Position numbers and translations under genes: made by a program | Assembly: GCA_963693085.1 (NCBI GenBank) | Contig: OY856410.1 | Coordinates: forward strand, 567,148,406-567,212,405 | Reading direction: 5' to 3' | Length of the DNA: 64,000 nucleotides | Origin: Alisma plantago-aquatica | Taxonomy: Eukaryota; Streptophyta; Magnoliopsida; Alismatales; Alismataceae | The notes under the pieces: generated by a model | What the model saw: only the letters and a program-made list of their open reading frames with translations | The model's database searches: none | Told to the model about the DNA's origin: nothing | Part shown: positions 21,577-33,200 of the stretch, one piece after another | Position numbering within the stretch: position 1 is the stretch's first letter | How the letters are laid out: each line of letters begins with the position of its first letter

Positions 21577-22450
21577 ATGGCTCCAAGCGGAGAGACGAGT
21601 TCAAATGCTGGTCGAGATAGCTCGGTTACTCTCAAGTACCCGATGCTCACCAAATCAAATTACCCTGTCTGGGTAATGAAAATGAAAGCAAATATGCGCA
21701 ACCAAAGTGTCTGGGTGGCAATCGAACTAGCAACCGGAGCGCAGCCAGTCGATGAGAAGACTGACCAGATGGCGCTCACGTTGATATATCAGGCAATTCC
21801 GGAAGAAACGATGCTTCAACCGGTAGGGAAGGAATCATCACTGGCGGCTTGGGAGGCACTCAAGACTGTACATGTGGGTGTCGAGCGAGTAAAGAAAGTC
21901 AAACTCCAACCTCTTCGTTGGGAGTTCAAGAATCTCCGGATGGGAGAGGCACAACTGGTGGATGATTATGCCGAAAAGCTTTTCGGGATCGTCAACCAGA
22001 TCCGGTCGCTCGGGGAGACAATGGAGGAAAGCTATGTTGTCAAGAAGCTTCTTCGAAGCATGCCTCCAAAGTACCTCCAAATTGTTGCCACCATGGAGCA
22101 ATTTGGAGATCTGAAAAAAATGCAGGTTGACGAGGCCATTGGTGCATTGAAGGCCCATGAAGAAAGATATCGCGACTACGACGGTCGTCATGAGCAGGTA
22201 CTGTTCATGAAGAGAGACTAGAAGCCAAATCCCAAGACCATACGTGGAGAAGAGAAACCATATTCGAACTTCCGCGAGCACGGTCAGGGTAATCTATGAG
22301 GCCATGGAAGAGGCAGAGCCAGAGGTCGAGGAGGATGAGGTGACGCGGGTACCACCCGACAAGGAGATCCGTCACGAGAAGGCATCCGTGACAAAAGTAA
22401 GTCTATTGCTTCCACTGCAACAACCATAGCCACTACACTTTGGATTGTAG
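21577..22450 (+). pseudogene. gag: Copia-2 Gag, interrupted, with zinc knuckle
   Basis: Residues 1-214 (21577-22221) form an open copia Gag core with LTKSNYPVWVMKMKANM near the N terminus, the typical GxNYxxW-type start of the DUF4219/UBN2 Gag family. A TAG at 22219 ends it early. The Arg/Gly-rich tail continues in frame past this TAG and two TGA stops. The zinc knuckle CFHCNNHSHYTLDC (CX2CX4HX4C, about 22405-22446) is in another frame, so a frameshift lies near 22390. The stops replace expected Gln or Arg codons. No intact Gag is made. Confidence 0.85.
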
Positions 22451-22589
22451 GGGAAAGGAATAGGAGGAGGAATCAAACCTAGCACAGACACAGGATGATG
22501 AGCCAGAGCTACTCATGGCTGAGGGAGGCTGTGAGGAAATTCTCCTAAGTGAAGAGAAGATGTTACCAAGCACATTCATAGAGATGTTT

Positions 22590-24110
22590 GGATGAGAAAA
22601 TTATAACATTTGGTATCTAGACAATGGCGCTAGCAACCACATGACGGGGAGAAAAGAAAAGTTCAAGTACCTTGATCAAAGAATTTATGGACTAGTGAGA
22701 TTTGGGGATGGATCCATCATTCAGATTCAAGGAAAGGGGACAATCATGTTCCAATTCAAAGACGATGAGAAAAAATTACTGACTGATGTGTATTATATTC
22801 CAAGTTTAGAAAGCAACATCATCAGTATAGTACAGTTGACGAAGCAAGGGAGAAAAGTCACTCTTCAAGGTGCACATCTGTGATTGTATGACAGAGCGAG
22901 AAAACTACTCATGAAATTACATCGATCTGCAAATCATCTGTATAAGGTAAACATTGAGTTTGGAGAGCCCGTATGTCCGGCTATAAGCCTGACCAATCCA
23001 ACATGGCTCTGGCATGCACGATTGGTCTATGTCAATTTCAAATCTCTGAAGACGATGGCCGGCAAGGAGATGGTAATTGGAATACCAAAAATCAACCATC
23101 CAAACCAGGTGTGTGAAACATGTCTTGTGACAAAACAAGCTTGACTCCCCTTCCCCGGTGAGGCGCTACATCGAGCATTGACCCTGCTTGAACTAATCCA
23201 CGCTGATATGTGTGGATCTATTTCTCCAGCTACCCCATCACACAAGTATTTCTTGTTACTCGTCGATGATCACACTAGGTTTATGTGGATACATGTGATA
23301 AAGTCCAAAGATGAGGCACTAGATGGGTTTAGGTCATTCAAAGCAGAAGTTGAAAGGGAGACGAGCTTGAAGGTCCGAATACTAAGAACATACATGGGAG
23401 GTGAATTTCTATCTCACCATTTTGCAAGGTTTTGTGAGGAGGAAGGAATACAACGACAAACTACAGCTCCTTACACACTGCAACAAAATGGAGTCGTGGA
23501 GCGCCCTAAACTGCTCCGTCTTGGGGATGACAAGAAGCCTATTAAAGAGCATGGATGTCCCAGCGCCACTCTGGGGAGAAGCATTGCGACACGCGATATA
23601 TTTGCTAAATCGAATTGCAACGAAGGCCCTCGGTGACATCACTCCTTATGAGGCATGGATAGGAAGAAAACTACATCTCGGGCACCTTAGGATGTTTGGA
23701 TGCACGACACATGTCAAGACATCGGGGTTTCACATCAAAAAGTTTGATGATCGAAGCTCCAAGATGGTCTACCTTGGTGTTGAACCAGGCAGCAAAGCCC
23801 ACCGACTCTTCAACCCTATCAAGAAGAAGGTATGTATAAGCCGTGACGTAGTGTTCGAAGAAGACAAGCGTTGGACCTGGAGTAAGCAGATGGGTGAAAC
23901 TCCGACACCTGAAACATTCACAGTAGATGTGGGCCCTAACCTCATTGGCATACACCTTAATGGCAAAAATTTCCAACAACATGAGGGGCCAGACCCAAGC
24001 GCTGCAACGCCGCAATCTTCACATGCGTCAGGATCAATATCTTCCTCGAGCCCGTCACAACCCAATTCACCGAGATGCTTGAGCTACTGGGATTGGAGAA
24101 CCTCGACGCA
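22590..24110 (+). pseudogene. pol: Copia-2 protease and integrase, broken; RT and RNase H missing
   Basis: Protease is recognised by WYLDNGASNHMTG at about 22608 (copia D[NS]GAS active site). The pre-integrase zinc region follows at about 22890-23140 (LWHARLVYVN, then CETCLVTKQA). The integrase core is at 23178-23520 and shows LIHADMCG, the DDHTRFMW catalytic region and QNGVVER. A frameshift near 23510 moves the rest into the next frame, where VPAPLWGEAL, AIYLLNRI and YEAWIGRKL are typical of copia integrase. Stops at 22881 and 23142 are TGA; the second falls at the conserved Arg of the KQxRxPFP motif, as expected from CGA to TGA. After about 24050 the reading runs into the polypurine tract, so roughly 2 kb of RT/RNase H is deleted. 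Confidence 0.9.
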
Positions 24111-24123
24111 GCAAGTCCAGCTT

Positions 24124-24134
24124 AAGGGGGAGAC
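24124..24134 (+). other. Polypurine tract of Copia-2
   Basis: AAGGGGGAGAC directly precedes the 3' LTR. Confidence 0.93.
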
Positions 24135-24429
24135 TATTGGGATTAAGCTGTACATGCCAGCTGGATTGATAAGGACCAAGTAATAAAGAAGAGGTTGAGA
24201 ATCATGGGTGTTTGTAACTGCAAAGCTTGTTACGGGTGAGCTTGTGGTTCAACTCAAATAGCTTTTATAAAACAAGGTTTAAATTTAGTCATGTAGAGTC
24301 CATACATCTACTATAAAAGGGTCCATCCTATCACTGAATAAACCAATCTTTTTCTTTCGGAGTTGAATTGTCTTTTAGTCTCTCATTAGTCATCATGCAT
24401 ACAGGAGAGGTGTTCTATAAACACCTTCA
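24135..24429 (+). repeat. 3' LTR of Copia-2
   Basis: It starts TATTGGG (canonical TGTTGGG in the 5' copy) and ends CACCTTCA. It is 295 bp and carries the 52 bp missing from the 5' LTR. CACTGAATAAACC may contain the polyadenylation signal. Confidence 0.94.
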
Positions 24430-24434
24430 ATTGC

Positions 24435-26480
24435 AGGTTAGGTTAATAGGCTACAATCGAGCATGTTAGATATTTGCGGAATGCAATTTACTATGTGATT
24501 GATTTTTTTTACCATGTTCAATTAATTGATTTCCATTATATCTTCATTATTTCCTTGAACCTAGTTCTGCATAAATGCATGCATTGAAAAATGTCATTTG
24601 CATTCAATTTTCTAGTTGCATTCTATTGTATAAAGGCTCGTTACTTTCAAGACAAAAAGTTAATTTTTTTGTAATGAAATTGATATTTTTCTAAACTAGT
24701 ACCAATGTTGACTATTCATTTCTTTTGTACTAGTATATTGTTGCGAACATACTATTTTTGAACTACTTTTGTTAAATTGTATTTGTGTATATAATTTATT
24801 ATTACTAGGCATGTGTATTGAATCTAGAGTCCTCTAGTTGCTACAAAAATTTCATTACTTGCATCTCTATACATGAAAAATTGACCACATGGCATGTTCT
24901 TACATTTTAAATGAAGCACAACAGCTATATGCATATCACATGCCATGTATTGAACAACACCTAGATGTGCTTTTGTATGCAGAAGTGTTAGATATTATAC
25001 ACTCTTAATGGGTCACCTAGACTTTTTTATAAACACCTAACTCCCAAGTCAGATGAATCTTAGCTCATGCTTTATTGACCAAATTTAATGCCAACATAAT
25101 TTCGGATTGTGCATGAATTTTACTAAGTGTGTTGTTCTTGAATCCATTTGAAGTGGTGCTTGAATTAGGTTTCATGTGATGTAGTTTCTTTAAATAGTGA
25201 TATTATTATATTCCATAGGTAGTCAACTATTGATATCTATGTAGAACCTATTCTGTTTATTTGAAATTCCTCCTCAGTGCAACCAAGCCAAGGAAACAAC
25301 AAAATTACAAGATCATCTTGCTTGTTCTGCAAATTATTTGTAGTATCGAGAATATCCATCCCATGGCATTAGTAACTTCATGCAATGACAATTTCTACAA
25401 TTTGACCTTTGGCTATTGTTAATTGTAACTTTTCTTGTTCATCAGATAGAAGAGCAATTTGATGTATTGCTTCATGCTTGCCACATGATGCACAACGCAT
25501 GTAACACTAACACCAAGTTGTTTGTGCTCAGGTATGTAATTGCATTCCTTGCATATAAATTGCATGTGAAAAGAAGAATGAACACATAAACGCACATACG
25601 TTCTTGTGGCTATTAATTTTTTCTTTTTGAGCATATCATTTCTTATGCTTTTATCCTGTGATGGTGTATTAAACACTACAAAATTTGTTAAACAGTTAGC
25701 AATGATACAATTTCTTTCAAAAATCAAGTATATTTCATTCAAACAAACATGTATGTATTGTTCTCATCCATGTCAACAATGTGTGAGTCTTAATGTGTTA
25801 ACTAAAGTAGTTAGTGAGTGAAGTATTAAAGCCGCATGTCTATAGAGATAGATATAGATGTATGCTAATGACATACCAAATCCTACACACTTGATTTCAA
25901 ACCATAGAAGGTAAGAGATTGGAAGTCATTACTAGGTTCATAGGACACATTTATATACACTAATTCCCAATATATTTTCTATATTTTATCTGGGGGAATG
26001 CTTATTTTGTTATCCTTATCCATTAATCTCCTTAAGCTGGGAAATAAAATAGGAATTCAATGCTACAAGTGGAGAATGTGAAATAGTAAGTTTTGATATG
26101 GAGCTATGGTTATGGATGCAAGTGAAGTACCAATCATAGATTCATATTTAATTGAGACAATAATATTCTACTATGAAGAGTCCTATCTTTGGATATCTTA
26201 GTTGAAGTGATGGATGTATGGGATGTAGGTTTGGATGCCTACATAATGAATTTTTTATGTACCATGTAGGCATCAAAGTCATAGTTGTGTGTCATTCAAA
26301 AGGCATAACAACGTGTATGCCTTATTGGGTGGCATGACCATCACACCTTAATACATGCATTATGCATATGGATATATTAGAAATATATTTTGATTTGGGG
26401 GTCTATTCCCAAGGGGAATACTACATAAAAGGATTGTGGAAAGTCTTTTGGGTGCCTTGGGGCATAATATTTCCTTTTTG
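24435..26480. other. CACTA-2 interior, AT-rich, nothing recognised
   Basis: About 2 kb with long A/T runs, short ORFs only and no motif or repeat I could recognise. It resembles plant intron or spacer sequence. Confidence 0.4.
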
Positions 26481-26484
26481 TTAT

Positions 26485-27306
26485 ACATGCTGCCTAGGTT
26501 CGCCGTGGTGGCGGCGACGCTGGAAGTGGGGTCTCCCTAGAGCTCCAGTGGTCTAATCAACGATGACTCATGGTGTGGAGCATTAGAGGACAAAGCCAGA
26601 TGGCTCCCCTTCTTCACCACCTCATCTCTCTACCTTCCTACCCTTCTTCTCCTTCAATGTCTGCCTTCTATGCACACATCTGGGCTTGGAGGCTCCAATA
26701 TGCCATGGGGGTTGCCGGGTCACAACCCCTGGGTGGCTTGGTCTCTTGTCCCACAGTGATAAATTCGAGGGGATGCGACAACGCCATCTTGCTGGTAGGG
26801 ACTTCGACAGACGACGTGGATGCTTGCTGTGGAGACAAGGGCGTATCTCCATCTAGTGGGGTTGGGGACAACGGGGGCTCAGGGTCACTGATTGCTGCCT
26901 TGATGCTAGACAGAGGGATTTTCACTGAGGGGTGGCCAGTGGAGCTTGGTGTGGGGGAAGCAGGACAATGTGGAGGTTGATGGCTCTATTCAACCCCCTC
27001 CTTTTTGGCAGGGATGATGCCGACCAGGTGTTTGAGTTTTTGTGTGAAGGACCTCTTGGTGTTGGTGGTACCTTCCCTGTTGTGTTGCCTAGGGATGAGC
27101 TACCGATGGATGTGGGGGAGTTTTTCATGATTGGCGCCGTGTGTGTTCCCTTTGCTACGGTGGTTCCGGAGGTGGATGGGCATGTCAGGCAAGGGGGCAA
27201 GGTTGTTGATTCCTTGACATCCTATGAGTTCTTGTCTAGTAACCTTCTCTTTCCCATCAATTTTCTTATTGCTGACATGGCCTATCTTGCTTGTACATGG
27301 ATGTGA
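26485..27306 (+). other. GC-rich exon-like block with 124-codon ORF in CACTA-2
   Basis: GC content rises sharply here against AT-rich flanks. The ORF 26932-27306 encodes 124 residues (LPRDELPMDVGEFFMIGAV in the middle) with no motif I recognise. Upstream frames are open for 60-136 codons in more than one frame and in reverse, which composition alone can explain. It may be captured host coding sequence or old element coding sequence; I cannot assign it. Confidence 0.35.
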
Positions 27307-27309
27307 TGT

Positions 27310-28485
27310 ATATATATTAGCATAATAACTACATGGATGGTGTTTGGTTGTGCAATATTAGTCTTGAATCATAAGCCTGACATAGCACTCCTCGCATTAC
27401 ATGTTTGTATACTAATTTTTCACTATTATCACGATAAATTAGGTTTGACTAAATATTTTTTTTGATACCTTTTTAGTTGTGTTTTGCTGTTGGAAAGGGA
27501 AAATGTTGTTCCCATAATTGGGGTCTATATCATTTATATCATTTTCACTAAGGTACCTAATTTGACTTATCATTTCCATTTTTTTTAATGGGGCAATGTG
27601 ATAGATAGATGTACCAACATGTGCTAGATATTTATAGAATATGCTTATGTTTATGATTTGGTTTAAATATTTTTTATAGTCAAAGACTACCGAGTTAATA
27701 TTATACATCTACAATGAACATCATGTCAATGTTCATCACATATGATTTGATGGAATGAATTTTGGTATTACACATTAGATACCATATAACATTGATGGAT
27801 ACATATGAAAGGAATCTTAGATTTTCATTGAGTTCAGAGCTGTTGGGTAAAATCAGATGGATGTGGTATGGAATTAGATCTATGGATAAGGTAGTCTGAT
27901 TAGGTTGTATGTAGTGAGTGTGCACATGTACTTGTTACAATCTATACAAAAACAACTGAAGGGTTAAACATAATATATGAATGAACATATAATTTTTTTT
28001 ACATGGAGTCCAAGATATTGAGTTGAAAATTTCAAGTGGATAGAAATTTCCTTATAAGTGGAGTTGTTAATGCTAGTAGACTACTTTTTATCGACTCTGG
28101 CTATTTCATTATTCTATCTTTAGTTTGTTCTACATAATGGTTGTCCAGAGTGATAGTATGTGTTGACCTTTATGTTGGTCCTTACTTTTAGTCATATGAG
28201 CTCTTAACAATAGTTGTCATAAATAAAAATGTAAGTGATGTAGATGCTATCTATTCATTTACTATAAAATCTTGTATAAACAGATGTATAATTATTGAAA
28301 ATGCGGCAACCGTTCTCCTAATGATGTTACTAGCAACTTTATCAAAGTTATAAACAAGAAAGGACCATTGTGATGTTCATGAAGAATGAGATAATTTGTT
28401 GTTTCATTGTTACATATTTTACTTGATAAATATCTATTTGATTCTTTTACTTGAGCTGGGAAGATTCTTGTGCAATAATAGGTAA
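27310..28485. other. CACTA-2 interior, AT-rich, nothing recognised
   Basis: No ORF above about 90 codons and no recognisable motif. Scattered T-rich runs suggest intron or spacer. Confidence 0.35.
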
Positions 28486-28710
28486 ATGGAAGTAACTAAG
28501 GCGCCATCTTCAGATGTTAAGCATTATGAGTCAACCGTTGGTGCTGCCACATGCACTTCCTACTGGGCATCTATAAGAGAAATAACAAACCTTCAAGAAG
28601 AGCTTCCAAGCAAGGATGTGTTGCTCAGTTTTAGTGAATCGATATCCCCCATATCATCACACTTTCTAGCTCCTGACTTGTGTAAATGGAATATGTTGAC
28701 ACTGTCTTGA
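28486..28710 (+). other. 74-codon ORF of unknown origin in CACTA-2
   Basis: An ATG-started ORF (MEVTKAPSSDVKHYES near its start) ends in TGA and is followed by sequence like a 3' untranslated region (AATAAAAG at about 28787). It could be the last exon of a transposon or captured gene. No family was recognised and expression is unknown. Confidence 0.3.
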
Positions 28711-29143
28711 TTGTTGTGTTACATACTTTGTATCTTTGAGACGGGGCAAGGGGATATGTCCTCCCTAGTGTAAAGAGAATTTTATTAAATAAAAGATTGG
28801 TTCCAGATGTTTGAATATATCTTGGGTAGTTTGTATGCATGTTGTAAAACATCATATCACTCTGATTGTCAAAGAATCTAGACAACCAAATCATTTCCAG
28901 CATTATTTATATAATATTTTATCATTTAGTTGAGTGATGATTGTACTCATGGTCTATTAATATTGTGGTGAGTTGAATATCAACAATGCCTGACGGTTAT
29001 GGCCATCATAGCATGGATTGGCGACGTTGTTTCAGCTTACACATATTGTATGACGGGCCCCTGATGGGTGATAATTAGGACCGTAACACATTTGGGTTCC
29101 CTTATGGGTTTAACTGTCTCAGATAACCCGTTCTCTTATAGTG
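28711..29143. other. Right end of CACTA-2
   Basis: Non-coding. It contains TGACGGTT (28991) and TGACGGGCC (29052) words that recall the left end, and finishes in TTATAGTG. Confidence 0.55.
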
Positions 29144-29512
29144 ATGTGCAACTGACATAAGTGGAAGACGAGGAATCCATCGTTGGTTCAGGCCATCTAA
29201 GTGTTAACGTTCCCAATCCGTGGCATCCATGATGCATCAAACATCAAGGTTTCATACCAGGTGATGTGACCAACATCAAAGATCATATATCATCATTATT
29301 TTGATTATCTGACAAATTGTAAACCCAAATAACTTCCATAAGAAACATCATAACATCAATATCAAAAGATCTAAAAGCTTCATCAAAATACTTCTAATAT
29401 CTTCCAATATTATATAACATAGAAGGTAAATGTTTGCATCATCCACATCCAAGAATGTGCTTATCTCATTAGGTATTGAAAAGAAAAAACTCCAAAAGTC
29501 CAATCCATCACA

Positions 29513-30289
29513 TCCTACACACCTTAATGAAAATTTTGTCCTCAAAATTAAGCCAAAAATCCATCCATCACATCATATACATCTTAAAAGAAATTTTGTC
29601 CTCAAAATTAAACCATCCTCTTACTTCAAGGAAAAACCAAAAGGTCTTCATCCATATGTAGGACATCACTCTATGTGTAACATATCCAAAAACAAAGCCC
29701 CATGATCATATCCAAACCACTATTAGGAGGTTTTAAAACATTTAAGGTGAATTACCCCTTCATAAAAGATTGAAACAAGGGTTTAGAAACTCTGGTTATG
29801 TCATGACATATCTCATATGTTAGGGTTGCATCCTTATCTTTACCCATGTATTAGGGTTCCCACATCATATTACCATGTTCGAAGGGAGTTAACTAAAGTT
29901 AGCCCATTATATCAAGGTGTCAACAACATTTTATTGAGCTAATTGTTAGAACATGTTCAACATTAACATATGCATATTAGGTGGGAGTTGACTAAAATTA
30001 ACCCACTTGATCACATCAAGGTGTCATAATCATTATGTTGTGCTAACTATCAAGCTATATTTTCATCTTTATTAAGCACAAAAACTAACACCTCCTATAA
30101 CATGTTTCATTCATATGATGTTATTTCATTGTTCATAATAAATTGCAACATTTACTAGTGATTTCATAACAAGATTAGCCAACACTATCACATTATTATA
30201 ATTATTCATGTATATGGTTAACATTTATGCATTGAGATCTATTAAACCATCTCTAGGTATTTCATCATGTAAAATATATATATCATGTC
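29513..30289 (-). other. Remnant internal sequence between LTR copies A and B (minus strand)
   Basis: TTTTGTCCTCAAAATTAA occurs twice, 60 bp apart, within a 60-bp duplication (about 29504-29625) that also includes the LTR start word TCCATCACA. On the minus strand this reads TTTTGAGGACAAAATT, usual before the 3' LTR of chromodomain gypsy elements. Further right, two imperfect copies of about 98 bp lie at 29880-30075 (GGGAGTTRACTAAARTTARCCCA...). No gag or pol is left. If A and B are the two LTRs of one element, nearly all of its interior is gone. Confidence 0.5.
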
Positions 30290-33200
30290 TCGAGATTAGA
30301 TCACATCCTTACATATATTATATCATGGTTGTTCTAAACAAACTTATACAAGTGGCTTGTCAAACATATATCAAAACTTTATCTAGTCCAATCGAGGTTC
30401 TCCTGATCTAAATCATGAGGGTAGTTCCATGCTCAGTCTCCCTGAGCTAACTCAACCCTATGAGTATCTCATATGCATATACTTTATCTTTCCTCTCTTA
30501 GTCTAGGGTTCTCGGATTACCTCGTTGGCACTAGTGATCAGCTTCACAATTTCTAGCCATAAAAGCACAAACCAAAACACGATATGATGTTCTCTTCATA
30601 GGTCTTCTACCCATGAGGCACGCTTACCCGCAGCTCTCTTATACATACACAACTAGAGTCCTACATGGAACCACCAACCCGAGCATGAGGCTGTACAGAA
30701 ACTAACATAGTTTCCTCCTCTAGGGTCTTGGGACTCTCTCTCCATCACCCAAATGGTAGGTACTCATATTCTTATTCACATTTACACATCTAAAAAGCCT
30801 CTATTTGTCTCTAGGGTTTGGTCCTCCCAAGGACATCTAGGGCTCAACAAGACTATATGAATCATGCATAAAGTGACTCAACTCATTCACTTAGGAGTAT
30901 TCTAGTTTAGGACATATCATATCACATATTTCTCATAAGTCTCATATCTTAAAGTTTAGGTTCTATGACCTTCTCCCTCTGGGTCTAACTCTCTATGGAG
31001 TTAACCCTAAAACTGGTTCTAACACTAGAGGTCCTCCTTTGTAAAAAAGATTGAGGCTCATGCTGACTCACATCTTGTCTTAACTTATCCTATCTTAACT
31101 TAGAAAAGCATACATACTTGCATCATAAAAACTCATCTCAAATCCTCAAAATTGAACCTTAATCCTTAAAGACAACATTGATTATCATATACCATCTTAT
31201 ATCATCTATATAAGACCTACATCATATCATCAAAACTTATTTCATCTATTTTTCTATCACATATTCTAACAAGGCTCTATACATGTAATCTAGAACTACT
31301 CTCTCTTCTAGACTGATGTCATTCACTTTTACTTAGGTTTCATAACCACCTCCTACTTGTACATATGTGGGGACACATTTTTGTAATACTTACATATATC
31401 ATAAAAATATTATATAGTTTTTCTTCTATAAAACAAGAGTCAGAGAAAACTATCGAGGTTCGATCTAGTTGGAATCAAAAACCAAATCCATAAAATAAGT
31501 GTCACACACATAGTAGAGAGTCTAGTGCCATGTCACCTAGTGAAAAGGGTGAGAACAGGGTGTATACTGGTGTAGCTACCCAAAACATAGATGCATCATA
31601 TGTCAAGAGTTTCTCTTCCCTTGATGTATGGAAATCTCAAGCAAGATAGTATACAAGAACAATTATTTCATCCAATATTAGATGCCAAGTATTTTACTAC
31701 ACAAATACCACAAGGATATTGTATAATAAACCAAGTAAGAGGTAATGGCGTACCTTCCAAAGAGATATTCTTAACCATATTCCTGATGTCATCTATATTC
31801 TTGGTCAAACCCTAATCAAGACAAGATCATATACTATCATTAGATTCTCATCATCTTAACCCTAGTATGTCCATTTTAGGGTTTAGCTTGGTTCATTAGG
31901 ATATTCCCCTCATTACTTCTGGTCTTACTCTTCTATTATCTTGGATTGATGATGTTGCATTTCAGATTATGGTTCATTAACTAGATATACCCATGTGTCA
32001 CATTATTATGTGAACATATTATTTAGTTTACATTCATTAGTCGTATTAGGGTTTTCCCATCATTTTAGGATAATTTAACATGTAACCTGATTTATATGCA
32101 TAATTATGATCTCAAGAATACATATTAGATTCCAATTATAGATATTAGAGTATTCTATAAAATTCATCATTTATTGTTCATCAAAGTATTTATTGCATTT
32201 TATTTAGGGTTACTAACCTTAAATAGATATATGAAGTGTTTCATATGATTTTTTGCATTAACATCATAATCACTGACCTTATATCGATTATAAACATGAT
32301 TTATGATTTACTGACATTTTATCATAATTTTAGGCCATCATTTGATATTTATTAATCATGAAAAAAGCATAATACATCTTACATGATATTACTATTATTT
32401 AAGCATAAAAAGACTAATAGGATGGTTCCATCTTATTCTACGCATTTTTCTAAGAATTTCTATATAATTATGCTATTTCCTATGAATTATCTAAGAACAA
32501 CTTATTTACTGAATTATTCACCTTTTGTGGCCAGTGGCACACTACCACATGGGAACTAGGGCATGACCTGACTTGTGCTGAGTCGACCAATCTATCAGGG
32601 TTCGAGTTGACTTGTCTGGACTATAGTGGACCACACTCCCCCTTTCTTTCTCATGTTCTCTTCTCTCGCGCATCGTGAGTTATTCTGCTCAATGCCCGTC
32701 CGGGGAGCACCACTATTGGTTGGTCTTTGATGAGAGATCAGCCATGATCTCCTCCTCCTGACCACCAACCTCTTGGATAACCACTGATGCCTCCTATGGC
32801 TCTACTCCATGGCTTCATGAAATCCACCTTGACACCTCACTGCCACAACCACAAATCCTCCTCTCTGGTGTGCGTTCTGCCGTCACATTCTACCCCTCGT
32901 CCACATATCAGGCCTTGTCAAAGTCGTTCCTCCACTGTGATGTATGTGAGGTCCACGCTCCTCTACTTTGTGAGTGCCTTCGAGGTTCTACTGCCATAAG
33001 AAAAGATCTGGAAAGTGATCTATAACCCTCAAATATCTTTAGACCGTGTCTTTTGTTGTAGATCCACCTCACAGATTGAGGAGATCACTGTTGCAGGTTG
33101 CAACTGTGGCTGATCCTCTCCTCTAGATTGGCTCGCTGCTTCCATCCTTTAGAATGAAGGAGCAAAGAGGCCAAACACGTCTGATGTGTGTGCTCCTCAC

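Larger units (their letters stand above)
21301..24429 (+). mobile_element. Copia-2: complete but internally deleted Ty1/copia insertion
   Basis: The LTRs are 21301-21543 (243 bp) and 24135-24429 (295 bp), a primer site follows the first, a polypurine tract precedes the second, and a perfect 5-bp target duplication ATTGC flanks the element (21296-21300 and 24430-24434). Gag, protease and integrase are present with stops and frameshifts. Reverse transcriptase and RNase H are absent, because the integrase C-terminal region runs straight into the polypurine tract. The LTRs differ at about 7% of positions by eye, so it is older than Copia-1. It is nested in CACTA-2. Confidence 0.95.
20308..29143. 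mobile_element. CACTA-2: 8.8 kb CACTA-like insertion with eroded left end
   Basis: Copy B is uninterrupted here (33512-33517, ...GCATG/TGTAAC), while copy A has 8.8 kb inserted between ATG (20305-20307) and ATG (29144-29146), a 3-bp duplication. The right end read inverted is CACTATAAGAGAACGGGTT. The left end ACCATGGTATACGTGACGGTT matches it only loosely, so the left CACTA terminus is mutated. TGACGGG words recur near both ends, as subterminal repeats. A complete copia element (Copia-2) sits inside. No transposase was recognised. Confidence 0.78.
8456..29512 (-). mobile_element. LTR copy A: long minus-strand LTR-like repeat, split by three insertions
   Basis: The pieces 8456-9878, 18829-20307 and 29147-29512 are collinear with one continuous copy B at about 30290-33853. 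Joined, they are about 2.9 kb after removing the inserts. Read on the minus strand, the unit starts TGTGATGGA at 29512. To its right is TTTTGAGGACAAAATTT, a sequence usual just before the polypurine tract and 3' LTR of chromodomain gypsy elements, so the unit is read as a 3' LTR on the minus strand. The left end is not sharply defined. Copy A lacks about 700 bp present in B (31404-32118). Relative to A, copy B shows many CG to TG or CA changes in the GC-rich part. Confidence 0.7.
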
